DNA from: Isoetes engelmannii
Taxonomy: Eukaryota > Streptophyta > Lycopodiopsida > Isoetales > Isoetaceae
NCBI GenBank assembly: GCA_011763485.2
Contig: JAANSK020074464.1
Span: forward strand, 1-27,609
Length of the DNA: 27,609 nt
Direction: 5' to 3'
The position numbers and the translations under genes were made by a program. The notes under the pieces are model-generated. The model saw only the letters and a list, made by a program, of their open reading frames with translations. It was not told the origin of the DNA and did no database searches. Shown here piece after piece: positions 7,350 through 17,262 of the stretch; position 1 is the first letter of the stretch, and each line of letters opens with the position of its first letter.

Positions 7350-8867
7350 ATGCATAGGAGAGGCTCCAGAACCTGTTCCAGAAGGGATTTAACTGCTCTT
7401 CTTGATTCTCTAGAACTAAGTACATTGATCCTCTCAAATTTTGAAGCCACCGGAAATGAAGTCGTAAACTCATCATGTAGGAACTATAGGTCCACATGCC
7501 CAAATAGTAAGATTGACAATGAAGGAAACATTTTCAGAATTGCATCAATTATTCGGCAATGTGCCAAAACAAAGGACGTCTCAGAAGGTAAGCGCGTTCA
7601 TAAATACATCATTGAAAGTGGATTAGAAGGAGATAGATACTTGAAAAATCTTATTGTCTATATGTATGGCAAGTGTGGAGCATTGCAAGATGCTAGAGTT
7701 GTATTTGATAATATTGATCGTCCTAATCTATTTTCTTGGAACATCATGGCCGGAGCATATGCAGAACATGGGAAGGTAGATAAAGCAATGGATATCTTCC
7801 AAGCAATGCCTGAACGGAATGTTGTGTCTTGGAATGGTATGATTGCTGCATGTATTCAATGTAGGAAGTTGGATGACGCTTTCGATCTTTTCCAACAAAT
7901 GCCTGAGAGGGATTCAATTTCATGGACTGTTATGCTTACTGGGTATGTTGAACATGGACAGCTAGATAAAGCCCTAAAGTTTTTCTGGAAAATGCCCAAG
8001 CAGGATACAGTTTCTTCCACAGTCATGTTTTCTGCTTGTATTAGACATAGTCAGCTAGATCAGGCCCTTGAAGTCTTCACACAAATGCCCCAACGTGATT
8101 TGGTATCCTACAATGCTATGATTTCCGCATGTGCAGAACAAGGGTACCTCAAGGAAGCTCTTAAAACTTTTGATCAAATGCAACTTGAAAGCTTGAGACC
8201 AGATGCTTTTACTTTTTCAAGCATTATTGATGCATGCTCGAAACATGCAGCTCTTGATGAAGGTAAAAGGATTCACTTGCAAATATCACAATCTAGCTTT
8301 AGAGCAAATGTTGTTGTAGGTGGTTCTCTTATCAACATGTATGCTAAATGTGGGAGTTTGAATGATGCCCGTATGGTGTTTGAAGAGTTGCCTACGAGGG
8401 ATGTAATTTCTTGGAACACAATAATTGCTGCATATGCTCAGCATGGTCTTGTAAAGGATGCACTACAAGTGTTCATAAAAATGCATCTGGAAGGTATGAA
8501 ACCCACTGAGTTTGCCTTTATTAGCATTCTGTCAGCGTGTAGTCACGCAGGACTGATGGATGAAGGATACCACTTCTTTGTTTCTTTGAGTTTAGACCAT
8601 ATTGTAGCACATATGCCAGAACAGTCATCCTGTATAATTGATCTCCTTGGACGAGGAGGACAGCTAGGCGAGGCAGAATCCTTGATGTATAACCTACCAT
8701 TTCAGCCCACCGCAGCATATTGGAGAGCATTACTCAGTTCCTGCAAAACACATGGTGATTCAGATCTGGGCAAACGTGTTGCAGAACATGTTTTCAAGCT
8801 GGATGGTGAGAATGCAGCAGCATATGCTTTGCTTTCCAGCATCTATGCTGCAGATGAAGAATTGTAA
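7350..8867 (+). CDS. PLS-class pentatricopeptide repeat (PPR) protein, short E-type end
   Basis: This 505-residue intronless ORF begins with an Arg/Ser-rich, acid-poor leader (MHRRGSRTCSRRDL) that could target an organelle. About 12 PPR-type repeats follow from residue 60 to 452. They include L-type (NIFRIASIIRQCAKTKDVSEGKRVH), a run of S-type repeats ending in MPERN, MPERD, MPKQD and MPQRD (about 127-250), a P-type (LVSYNAMISACAEQGYLKEA) and further PLS units. An E1-like motif (AAYWRALLSSCKTHGDSD) starts near 455. The protein then stops within the second E motif (ALLSSIYAADEEL), so the E+ and DYW regions usual in many family members are absent. Such proteins bind organellar RNA and serve in editing, splicing or stability. 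Without a DYW domain it would need a partner for editing. The ATG at 7350 is the first in frame, lying 89 bases from the divergent tRNA. Confidence 0.9.
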   Translation: MHRRGSRTCSRRDLTALLDSLELSTLILSNFEATGNEVVNSSCRNYRSTCPNSKIDNEGNIFRIASIIRQCAKTKDVSEGKRVHKYIIESGLEGDRYLKNLIVYMYGKCGALQDARVVFDNIDRPNLFSWNIMAGAYAEHGKVDKAMDIFQAMPERNVVSWNGMIAACIQCRKLDDAFDLFQQMPERDSISWTVMLTGYVEHGQLDKALKFFWKMPKQDTVSSTVMFSACIRHSQLDQALEVFTQMPQRDLVSYNAMISACAEQGYLKEALKTFDQMQLESLRPDAFTFSSIIDACSKHAALDEGKRIHLQISQSSFRANVVVGGSLINMYAKCGSLNDARMVFEELPTRDVISWNTIIAAYAQHGLVKDALQVFIKMHLEGMKPTEFAFISILSACSHAGLMDEGYHFFVSLSLDHIVAHMPEQSSCIIDLLGRGGQLGEAESLMYNLPFQPTAAYWRALLSSCKTHGDSDLGKRVAEHVFKLDGENAAAYALLSSIYAADEEL

Positions 8868-9058
8868 GCTTGTTTATCTCAGGTTTGATTTTGATAACTC
8901 ATCGTTGAAAACTGCTATATTTCACCCTAATACTTGTGGATGTATTGGTACTTTTCGAAGAAAATGGACCATGCAGAAGCCTAATCCCTTTTGCACAATA
9001 CCAAGTAGGAGGACAAGGTCTTCCATAATCAAGCAGACAATTTCTGGTAATCAAACCT
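8868..9058 (+). pseudogene. Possible eroded C-terminal extension of the PPR gene
   Basis: Past the TAA, readings in shifted frames give VDVLVLFEEN and KKMDHAEA, which resemble the WDDV...RRKMDHA segment that normally follows the second E motif. The last codons carry a good donor (GTAAGC at 8863-8868), but no clean AG acceptor precedes the continuing segment at about 8937. Either an about 70-base insertion ended the ORF early or the similarity is chance. Low confidence. Confidence 0.25.
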
Positions 9059-9059
9059 A

Positions 9060-10262
9060 GCTGTCAGGGATTGCTGTAATCACCTGCTAGAGCCCTGGTT
9101 AAAAAAAGTCCAGCCTTTCATCTGTTAAGGACTTGTTTGATTTTCAACTGCCATTGGTTATCCAAGATCAACAGTGGGCAGATCAAAGCCCCTCCTGGTT
9201 ATAAAAGAAAGGAATTCTCTCACTTATAAGGGTTTGTTCCAGAAAATGGTCTTGAAGATAAGATACATTGATATGAGTTTGTCCTTTCGGATGTGTTATG
9301 AGTGTCATGAGATGTAATTCTACTTCATGCATTCTTGCATCAATAATTATATGCTCTTTGTTTCCATATCATGATAATTAACTTCTGCAATGGTTGAAAG
9401 GGACAGGTATTACCTAAGATTTTATATGGTTTTGGCAAGTATGAGTATGCCAAAACCGTATAAAGCTGATGTCAGAAAATGGGTTTTGGGTTCTCTAAGG
9501 TCTTGTGATTTTTCTGCTTTAGTAATTTTCAGATTCGACTTTAGGGTATCTATTTTCAGGGCAGAGGGCAGGGCGGCGTGGACATGAAGTGGATATAGCG
9601 GGGAGATGCAGGAAGCGGTAGGCGGAGGATGCAGGAGGCCTGGCAGGATTCCGGAGATCGTGTTTTCTGGAGATGGTGTTTTGGATAGGGCAGGGTGAAC
9701 TCGTCTGACATGCCATCTTCTAACCTTAGAATCAAGCTTCTAGAAGCAAACATAGGCCAGTCCAACTCTTCTATACGAGACGAGTCCAGAAAAAGGCTTC
9801 ACATAGCAGTGTCCCCTCCCATGTATGCCAGATCCACTTCTATACGAAGCGTTGAAGCAGGTAATGAACATTATGTCCCTGTTTTCAGCATTTGGTTCTT
9901 TATTCTGATGCATTTAAGTGCAAATTTTTGGTTCTAGGTTACAATGTCCTACAACATATATTATATAGTTTTATCTAACACATGATTTATCTTGCCATGA
10001 TGTTCGCGTACATTTGAAACATTATGCATATACTAAGGGATTAGCAAAGGAATGGAGGAGTTGGAACTTCATGGCATCGAGCAAAGAAGCAACAGGCTTT
10101 GCTACAAAAACAAACAGGTTAACATAACAGATGATGTTTTTCTTATATTTCGTCCGTGGTCTTAAGGCATAGCAATGTGTGAAGAATTTGTGTAAAGAAG
10201 ATACCATTTTGGCACAATTGTTCTTCATATCTGGCGGTGGGGTTTCAAATCTTCATGCTTGA
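9060..10262. other. Intergenic region with one weak exon candidate
   Basis: Mostly unremarkable. A plus-strand open stretch at about 9695-9861 encodes a Ser/Arg-rich peptide (SNSSIRDESRKRLHIAV) and ends at a CAG|GTAATG donor-like site, so it might be an exon. I do not recognise it, and no partner exon is evident. The motif CTTCTATACGA occurs twice in it. Confidence 0.25.
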
Positions 10263-10339
10263 TAATCTGTTATGTTGGTTTCTGTGGCAGCAGGCATGTT
10301 TAACATGCACACCTCTGTGATGTTATGTTCTTGGACAGG

Positions 10340-10852
10340 AGCCTTGTTTCATCCACTGTAACACATCTCATATGATGTGCTCCTGTTACGTAATGGATGG
10401 TTTGTGGCAGCACTGTTTGAGTGACCCATGTATTGGGTTTCTGTTTCTAAGACAACAGATATGCTATGTTTTTTTTGTTGATCTTCATGATCTTCATCCA
10501 CTGTAACAATCTCATATGATTGTGCTCCTGTTATAATGGATCAGATGGCTTAGATGGCTTGTGGCGGCATTGTTTGAATGACCCATGTATTGGGTTTCTA
10601 TTTTTAAGACAGCAGACATGCTGTGTTTTTTGTTGTTACACATCAATAAATATTCATCTTCAGGTTCTATGTTTTTAGTTTATGCAACTCAATAATATGT
10701 GTTGGCTGTCTGGGTTTCTGTTTTAAAGACAGCATGTCTATTTTAAAGACAACAGGCATGCTGTGCTTTTTGTTGTTACACAACAATAAATATTCATCTT
10801 CAGGTTCTATGTTTTTAGTTTATGCAACTCAATAATATGTATTTGCTGTCTG
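10340..10852. repeat. Nested tandem duplications
   Basis: A segment with CATCCACTGTAACA...TGTGCTCCTGTTA at about 10350 recurs at about 10496. ACCCATGTATTGGGTTTCT recurs at about 10420 and 10580. A segment of about 112 bases starting near 10600 (AAGACAGCAGACATGCTGTG) recurs 140 bases later with few changes. Small palindromes of the type CAGCANGCATGCTG lie in the units. The whole region looks built by successive local duplication. No open reading frame spans it. Confidence 0.7.
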
Positions 10853-11195
10853 TTTTTGTAATTGCTAAGTCAATCTCATATAAATCATTGACATGAGAAC
10901 CATTGCCCCCAAATCATAGTATGACGTGGAAAATGGAGTTTGACCCCATCTTGTTTTTGAACGGATGGTTTAGAGTGATGGAGAGGGAATGTTGATGGAA
11001 TATTCCATCCATCAATGGCTCAGAATGAACGTTTATAAGGACTGAACGATTATTTGATAAAACATCTGTCCTGCAATTAAGAACCTTTGAGTGGTCACTC
11101 TTTGCGTAGCCCATCATATGAGATTATATATCATGTTTAAGGATAATATTTATTTAAATCAAATGCAGGTTAATTGTGGACTTTGGCAATTGGCA
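10853..11195. other. Non-coding stretch before the LINE
   Basis: No gene or repeat is supported here. It ends at the target site of the LINE insertion. Confidence 0.4.
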
Positions 11196-11212
11196 ACATA
11201 TAAGATGGTTGT
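11196..11212 (+). repeat. LINE target-site duplication, 5' copy
   Basis: ACATATAAGATGGTTGT is identical to 13291-13307 and brackets the LINE exactly. Confidence 0.95.
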
Positions 11213-13104
11213 CAGCACGAGCTACAGTGGTGTGTCAGGGCGAGCCCTCTTCTTTCTTCTCATTGGGGAGAGGGGTTCGACAGGGGTGCCCTTTGGCTCC
11301 ATTCTTGTTTACTATTGTGGCGGAGGCTTTGTCCCAGTTGCTATTGACTGCGGTAGAGGAGGGTGTGGTGGATGGTCTTCAAATGCAGGATGGTGGCCAG
11401 CAAATCATCAACCAGTTTGCAGATGACACGTTCCTTTTTTTGGTGGCAGAGGAGAGGAATTTGCGCAACGTAAAAGGGCTGCTGGACATGTTTTCTGTCG
11501 CCTCTGGTTGCCTGTTGAATTGGGGTAAGTGGTTAGCATTGTGCGCTCTGCAGACTCCGCCTCCATCTTGTCTGTCTCTCTTCCCTTGGACGGTGCTTCC
11601 AGGGAACGCGTGCACCAAGCTTTTGGGCATTCCTTTTGGGGGTGATATCTCGTTGGGCCGAGTGTGGGATGAAATTCTGCAGGGATTGCAACGACACCTT
11701 AACTGGTGGAAGGGTAGTAAGTTGTCTATGGCAGGCAAGATCATTGTTGCTAAGGCAGTGCTCTGTAGCATTCATATATACACAGCATCCGCCATGTTAG
11801 CTCCTGAATGTAAGATGCAGGATCTGGATAAGATTGTCCGTAATTTTGTGTGGGGAGGAGATGCAGAAGGTGTGGTAGTTAAAGTGGCTTGGTGGAAGTG
11901 TCTCCGCCCTCGGGAGGATGGTGGTTTGACAATTCTGGATTTGGCGTTACACAGTAAGGTGTTGGTGTCTAAGTTTGTTTGGAACATTCTTCAGAAAGAA
12001 GCTTTTTCTCCAGGAGCGGTGTTGCTTATGCAGTCCCTTCGCAGCTGTGTACCTTTTGGGAAGCCGTCTGTGGCAGTGCAGCTGCCTTGGGCGTTGCTAT
12101 ATGGTCTCTCGCCTTTTCTTAAGGGGGTGCTGTGAGCTTGGGATCATGTGTGAGTGTTGTTTCAGATAGATTATGCTGCAGTTTATCATCACACTTCTCC
12201 TTTCTTGTGGGTCCCTTTGCCCCCTGCGCATTTGCCCTTGGCTGCCACCATGCACGCCCGCACACAGGCCCGTTGGACTCGGGCTGCAGTATTCCCCTTG
12301 GAGGATTGGTACTGGAATGGTCAGCTAGCTTCCTGGGACTTCTTTCGGGTCCGTTTTCGGCTTAGGAGGTGTGATCGGACTATTTGGGAGAAGGTGGCGG
12401 GATGTATTCCGCTACATATACCTCTCTTACTCGAGGATGAGGTGGCTATTCAGGTCTGGAAGATTCATCCTGATGTTGTTGGCTCATGCTTTGTGCGGTC
12501 TTGTTATCGGGTGCTAGTGATTCATGACACCTTGCCTCCTTCGGGCAAGTGGTCATTGCAGCTTCAGGGCTCTAGTTGGCGCTCTCTCTGGGTGTGGACA
12601 TGGAACTCTCTTTCCCCACCCAAGGTTAGGGTTCTTCTGTGGCAGGTGGTGCACCGGGTGCATCCGGGTGAATGTCCTAGTGAGCAGGTTTAAGCCTGGT
12701 GTGAGTTCTTTGTGCCCTTGTTGTGGCCTCCGTCGTGAGTCCATTGAGCATTGTCTGGTGTTGTGCCATCACTTGCAGGTTGTTTGGGATTGGGGCAGGG
12801 CTTTGTTTCAAGTCAGGTTGTCTAGCTAGCAGCTGCTCCTTCATTTGTATCTGGCTTCTTGGTCCCCCCTCAGGCAGCAAGCCTTTCATTTGTGTGTGGC
12901 ATGGTTAGTCTGGTTGGTTTGGAAGCGGCGTCGCCTGTGGATCTTTCAGGGATGCAGCAGTCTGCGGCCTCCCTTTTTCCCCCACTCAGATATAAGTTGT
13001 TCCAGAGTTTCCTTGTGTTTTCTGGCTCAGCAAAGAGGAAGTTCTCCATCTGGCGAGATGTTTTGGGCATTGTGGATGACAATGGTGAGTTTGTACATAG
13101 TTAG
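11213..13104 (+). pseudogene. LINE ORF2 remnant: reverse transcriptase C-half and zf-RVT
   Basis: The first frame (to 12135) contains GRGVRQGCPLAPFLF and the active-site box QFADDTFLFL (FADD at 11416-11427). The thumb-like region follows, with KLLGIPFGGDISLGRVWDEI and VAWWKCLRPREDGG. It stops at TGA 12133-12135 where copy 1 has CGA. A second TGA at 12151-12153 is shared with copy 1. The next frame (12154-12693) carries DYAAVYHHTSPFLWVPLPP through VRVLLWQVVH, then shifts by one base near 12655 into the zinc-binding region CPCCGLRRESIEHCLVLCHH. A further shift leads to the C-terminal end RKFSIWRDVLGIVDD, stopping at 13104. The endonuclease and the N-terminal half of the reverse transcriptase are missing. 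Confidence 0.92.
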
Positions 13105-13290
13105 TGGTACAATCTGGCTTAGCATGGGGTTCTGGGAGGTTGGAGGTATTATTTGTGTTATGTTGTTGTGGAGTGTTGAGGTATTTCTGTCCCTTCGGGG
13201 CAGTTCCTTTTCCTCCTCACTCGTCTCTGTAACATTATCATTCTTTTAATATATTGGTGACTCAGTTCTTCCAAAAAAAAAAAAAAAAAA
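11213..13290 (+). mobile_element. 5'-truncated LINE insertion, copy 2
   Basis: A 2,078-base insertion is bounded by a perfect 17-bp target duplication and ends in a poly(A) tail of 18 or more residues (13273-13290). This is the hallmark of target-primed reverse transcription. Its 5' end falls inside the reverse transcriptase domain, so it was dead on arrival. It is collinear with the LINE at 2258-4446, most substitutions being silent or CpG-type. The 3' untranslated region after 13104 ends with TTAATATATTGGTGACTCAG. Its perfect target duplication implies a fairly recent insertion. Confidence 0.97.
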
Positions 13291-13307
13291 ACATATAAGA
13301 TGGTTGT
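13291..13307 (+). repeat. LINE target-site duplication, 3' copy
   Basis: It is an exact copy of 11196-11212, directly after the poly(A) tail. Confidence 0.95.
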
Positions 13308-15041
13308 GTGTGATGGGTCTATCGGGTTCGCCCTCCAAGTAATCCAAGATCCCATCAAGACTTGAATAAAAATTAAACAAGTTGGTATGCATGAGTTGAG
13401 TAATGCAATGCAAAAGCATTCTCAAGTCAAAACTCAAGGTAAAGAATTGAATCTTTATTCTCAACTATGTCCAAGAAAACACATAACAATTTTTCATATG
13501 TATATAACATATCGAGCTGTATACAATTATAATGCTTTATGTTTTAAGAATATCAAGCTTAAGGCCTTCCTAAAGGCTCACAACCCTTAGGCTTATAACT
13601 AGTTTGCTGGTTTGCCTGTTAACACCACATCTACACTCGGAGGCTCTTGTCTATCTGCTTACACCATGAAAGGACTAAGTGAAGGTTTAAGGGTGCTAAT
13701 GAATGCTCAAGATATCATACGTAAGCATCATGCCCCAGGGGGTTCACACTTGTTGGGCGTACACAACATGTGCATTCAACTATAGGGGTTTTTCTGACGA
13801 TTTTATGTAGGCATACTTATCATTTTTTTTGGGGGGGGGGGGGTGAGTGGAGTTTAACCACTATTTAGGATAAACTAATATATTTTACGGGTAAAATTAG
13901 CTTTCATAAGTCAGTACACCAAGGGTGTTTTTGCCACCCCCTGGACGCAGATGGCATATCTCCTTTATTATAAGTGAATCCCGGGGCATCATGCACGTGA
14001 TAATACAACCATGAGGACCCCCCCTCAAATTGAACAACTTTACTACAAGAGAGTCCTACTGTGTAAACCCACATGTTGTCAATACACCATACGAGAAATA
14101 TCTAGCAAGGAGACAAGGATTACATTCTTGAATATGATACCAGAGCACTACCAATGATACATCCACATGTCATGACCAGGTTGTGAGATAACCATGAAAT
14201 CACTATGGGAACCATGAATATCTATATTGTTTTTCAATTGCCATCATGGAACTTAGCAGCTTTCATCACAAAAACGTTGCTTGTTTATAAGTAGGCTAGG
14301 TTATAGCGTTTTAAGAAGTGCTTTTATTTTGTAATACTTCGTGGGTCTCTACGAGAGGGTGAATAATCTAATTCACAAATACAAGTACAATTATGAGAAC
14401 CATGCAAAATAATCATAAGTATGCAATGCCCACTCTAATTTAAGAATGAGATCCATGCTGATCAGGCCCTGCAGCTGATATGAGCGAGGTAAACCTCGTG
14501 TGTACACAAGAGTTCATCTTCTACAATGACGACCATTGACAATCAAGTACGAACATTGATAATACACATGTAATCTATGCATTGGACACGTTATTGACCT
14601 CGAATGCCAATTGATGTAGCACATACCATTTTATGTTGTAGAAATTGAATGCTATCGAGAAAACTGTAAACTTGAACATATGTGGTTGCCAAGAACCTTC
14701 GACATATCTCTTAGTAAGTAGGGCTCCCAAGGGCTTTCAATATCTTCTTCACAAGACACTAACAAAAATGCAAGACAACAACGAACCATACTAGAAGGGT
14801 TGAAATAGAGTGGAGAATTATTGGATTAATATGAAAAGAGTGCTTCCATAATGAATTTTATGCACTACATTATTCTTGCCACACTTAATCTAATTAGTAA
14901 AACTATATATGTTTTATATATGGGTGTCATGTTATCTTGTATTTCAAATGGGTATTTTCCAAGTAAGATTATCTTGTATTATGGTGTGTATTAGTTACTT
15001 TATATTACGTCCTTGTTAATATGCACTTTCTACGGCTAATA
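13308..15041. other. Long non-coding stretch
   Basis: No gene is supported; open frames are short and lack family likeness. The only notable feature is a homopolymer junction of eight T then thirteen G (13823-13843), which is prone to sequencing or assembly error. Confidence 0.5.
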
Positions 15042-15612
15042 TGTAGAGCAGGGACCGTCAGCTCCAGTTGTCGCACCAACGGATGATACGTCACGTACCG
15101 CCTCCATTGCAACACAGATGGAGGATCTGCTGCATTCGGGTGCAACGTCAGTCTACACTTCCGCACAGTCAGCTCCTGCCATGCCTCCCCCATCTGAAGG
15201 AGAGTCACACCCGCCTGCGTTGAATTTACGCATTGTTGGGCTCCCTCAGCTGAATGATTGATCGGGCCTTGAGGAGGCGCGCCGATTCTTCACGAAGGAG
15301 ATGCAGATCGAAGTGTCCGGTATTGAGTCTGCTAGTCGAGTCGGAGCAGCACGACCCGACCGTCCTCGTCACCTTTTGGTCCAGTTTCGAGACGCTATCT
15401 CCCCACTGCATGTTCTGTAGCACGGTAACCACTTGAAGGGCACCACCTTCTCCGTGCAAGAAGATCTCACGCTCGCCCAGCTGTGTAGGCGCAGGGAGGA
15501 ACTTTGTCGGGTCCGTGAGGCTCGCATGCAACGTAAGTGGGCAGTGTACAGAAGCGGCCATGCTATCATTCGGGATCAGTGGTCTCCTGAACCATGGGCT
15601 GTGTGGGACTAG
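15042..15612 (+). pseudogene. LINE ORF1-like protein remnant
   Basis: One reading frame continues from 15042 to a TAG at 15610-15612, broken by a TGA at about 15258 and a TAG at about 15418. It has a Pro/Ser/Thr-rich N-terminal part. A compact RRM-like core follows (LNLRIVGLPQ, then RRFFTKEMQIEVSGIESASR and RPRHLLVQFRDA). A basic C-terminal region comes next: FSVQEDLTLAQLCRRREEL, VREARMQRKWAVYRSG. The KGxxFSVQEDLT...RR-EL...REAR pattern resembles the C-terminal domain of L1-type ORF1 RNA-binding chaperones. GC content is well above the flanking DNA. No ORF2 follows in the next few hundred bases. Confidence 0.6.
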
Positions 15613-15775
15613 TTCCCCTGCATCTATGAGCAATATATTGTATTTTTTCTCTTGTATATGTGAATCTGCATGTTCGTGTTGGGGCTTTGCCCCGAGTTTT
15701 GGACTGGGCCTTGGCCCCCTCTCTTGTACCGGTCCCATAACACGATTGGGTTCTCGTGGACGTTAAAATTTTTCT
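15613..15775 (+). other. Possible LINE 3' tail after ORF1 remnant
   Basis: Two short GC-rich self-complementary stretches occur (GGGGCTTTGCCCC and GGGCCTTGGCCCC). The sequence then ends in an AT-rich run (GTTAAAATTTTTC). This could be the 3' region of the same LINE family after loss of ORF2, giving a short non-autonomous derivative. No target duplication was found. Confidence 0.3.
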
Positions 15776-16049
15776 TCTTCTACCTTCAATGAAGTAAGAT
15801 TTTTTATTTCATTTGGATCAATGCAAGATGTTCAATACCTATAAAACCTGATTCCTTGTACATGTGAACAAAAGAGTGAAGTGGTGCCTTCAATGAAATA
15901 AGCTTTTCACTCACTGTGCTAGCGCAAGCGGATGCATCCCTGACTACAACGGAGGTAGGCGGCTTGCAACGACTCTCAAATGGCAAGGCAGTTGATCTAA
16001 ATGACATGCGACATAACTATTGAAGTGGGTTGGGCCTCAGATTGCCCAA

Positions 16050-17262
16050 GTTCTGACTAGCTTATTCAATAGAGACATCTAGGAAGGCTTTCCTACACAA
16101 TGGACCATCAGCAGAGTAGTTCCAATGTATAAAGCAGGGGATCGACGTTGTCTTGCCAATTATCGCACCATTATGGCCAGTCCTTTGTTGGCAAACTTAT
16201 TTGTCAGAATCCTTGAATGCAATTGACATCACAGGTAGAGGAGACATGGGTCCGTGCGCTCAAGCATTCCACAATTGATCACATTTTCATATTAGGCACA
16301 CTATTAGAAGACAACAGAAATAGATGACAAGATTTGTACTGCTGCTATGTGCATTTTGCAAAGGCCTTTGAAACTGTGCTAGGGAGAAGTTGTAGGAGAG
16401 ATTATCCATGCCAGGCATCCCATAGGAACTACAAAATGCAATACATATGTTGTATTAGACAGACACGACTCGAATCCTCCATCATGCCACCCTATCAACA
16501 ATATTGTGGAAGTGCGATAGGGATGTCCACCGTTTCCCACGCTATTTGGACTGTATACTGATCAACCCAAGGAATGGCTTACCCAGCATGGTGGGGGAGG
16601 GGCTTCATGTTGCTAATTACATCATTAGGCACTTTAATATATGCAGATGACGTGGACTTATTAGCTCACACATGTGGACCTGTCTCACACACCGGGAATG
16701 ATGCAACATCATCTGGACACACTAAGCACTTTCTGTCAGGACACTGGAATGCGGGTCAACTTGGCAAAGACCATGGTACTTCTCATATCAACTTATTAAG
16801 GTCAAATAGGTGGTACAAACATACAAATATCTTGGAGTAGAGCTCACTACCACCACATTCTATGACACCTATATCCACCAATGAATAACAACAGGTTGAA
16901 AAAGCACTCTTTGCCATGAAGAAAAATTTCCACAACACAAAGCTCTAGGATTGGCCCCATCAGGCGCAGTTGTTCAGGTTTTGGTACAACATGTCTTTTA
17001 TATAGAGTTGGACGTATGGGGACCGGTGATATTCCTAGCCACCTGGGAAGATTTGAAAAGGTTCAGAAAGACTTTTTGACTCGGGCAATTGGAGTCAAGT
17101 TCGCGGGTCCATACCCAATTCTGCTCCAAAAAACAGGATCATTGCCTCTGCAAACGTGCTGCTTTGGGGTGACGCATGCTTTATTGCGAGAAGGTGACGA
17201 ATATGGGAGACACCTAACTTCTGAATCTGGCCTACACACTGGGCATGGATCCAGAACGTCTT
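16050..17262 (+). pseudogene. Strongly decayed LINE reverse transcriptase of a second lineage
   Basis: Fragments in several frames appear in the expected order. VVPMYKAGDRRCLANYRTIM and ASPLLANLF come first. HSTIDHIF (about 16270) and a HFAKAFETV segment with the first Asp region altered come next. The active-site box YADDVDLLA follows at 16639-16665. Then YLGVELTTTTF (about 16830), and finally the C-terminal part FEKVQKDFLTRAIGV and GPYPILLQKTGSLPLQ (17049-17150). The motif order is that of a LINE reverse transcriptase and its downstream region. It is unlike the FADD-type LINEs at 2258 and 11213, so it is a separate family. Every frame is broken many times. Confidence 0.7.

Noticed and set aside
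6970-7503. 177-codon minus-strand frame across the tRNA
   Set aside because: It runs through the tRNA gene, the repeat block and the start of the PPR gene, so it cannot be a conserved protein.
10340-10852. Possible CRISPR-like or phased repeat array
   Set aside because: The units are long, overlapping and without uniform spacers, and the DNA is from a plant nucleus.
13823-13843. T8-G13 junction as a possible structural signal
   Set aside because: A homopolymer junction alone has no established function here and is a common sequencing artefact.
15226-15738. 170-codon minus-strand frame
   Set aside because: It is the GC-rich antisense of the ORF1-like sequence, whose plus-strand reading has recognisable motifs.
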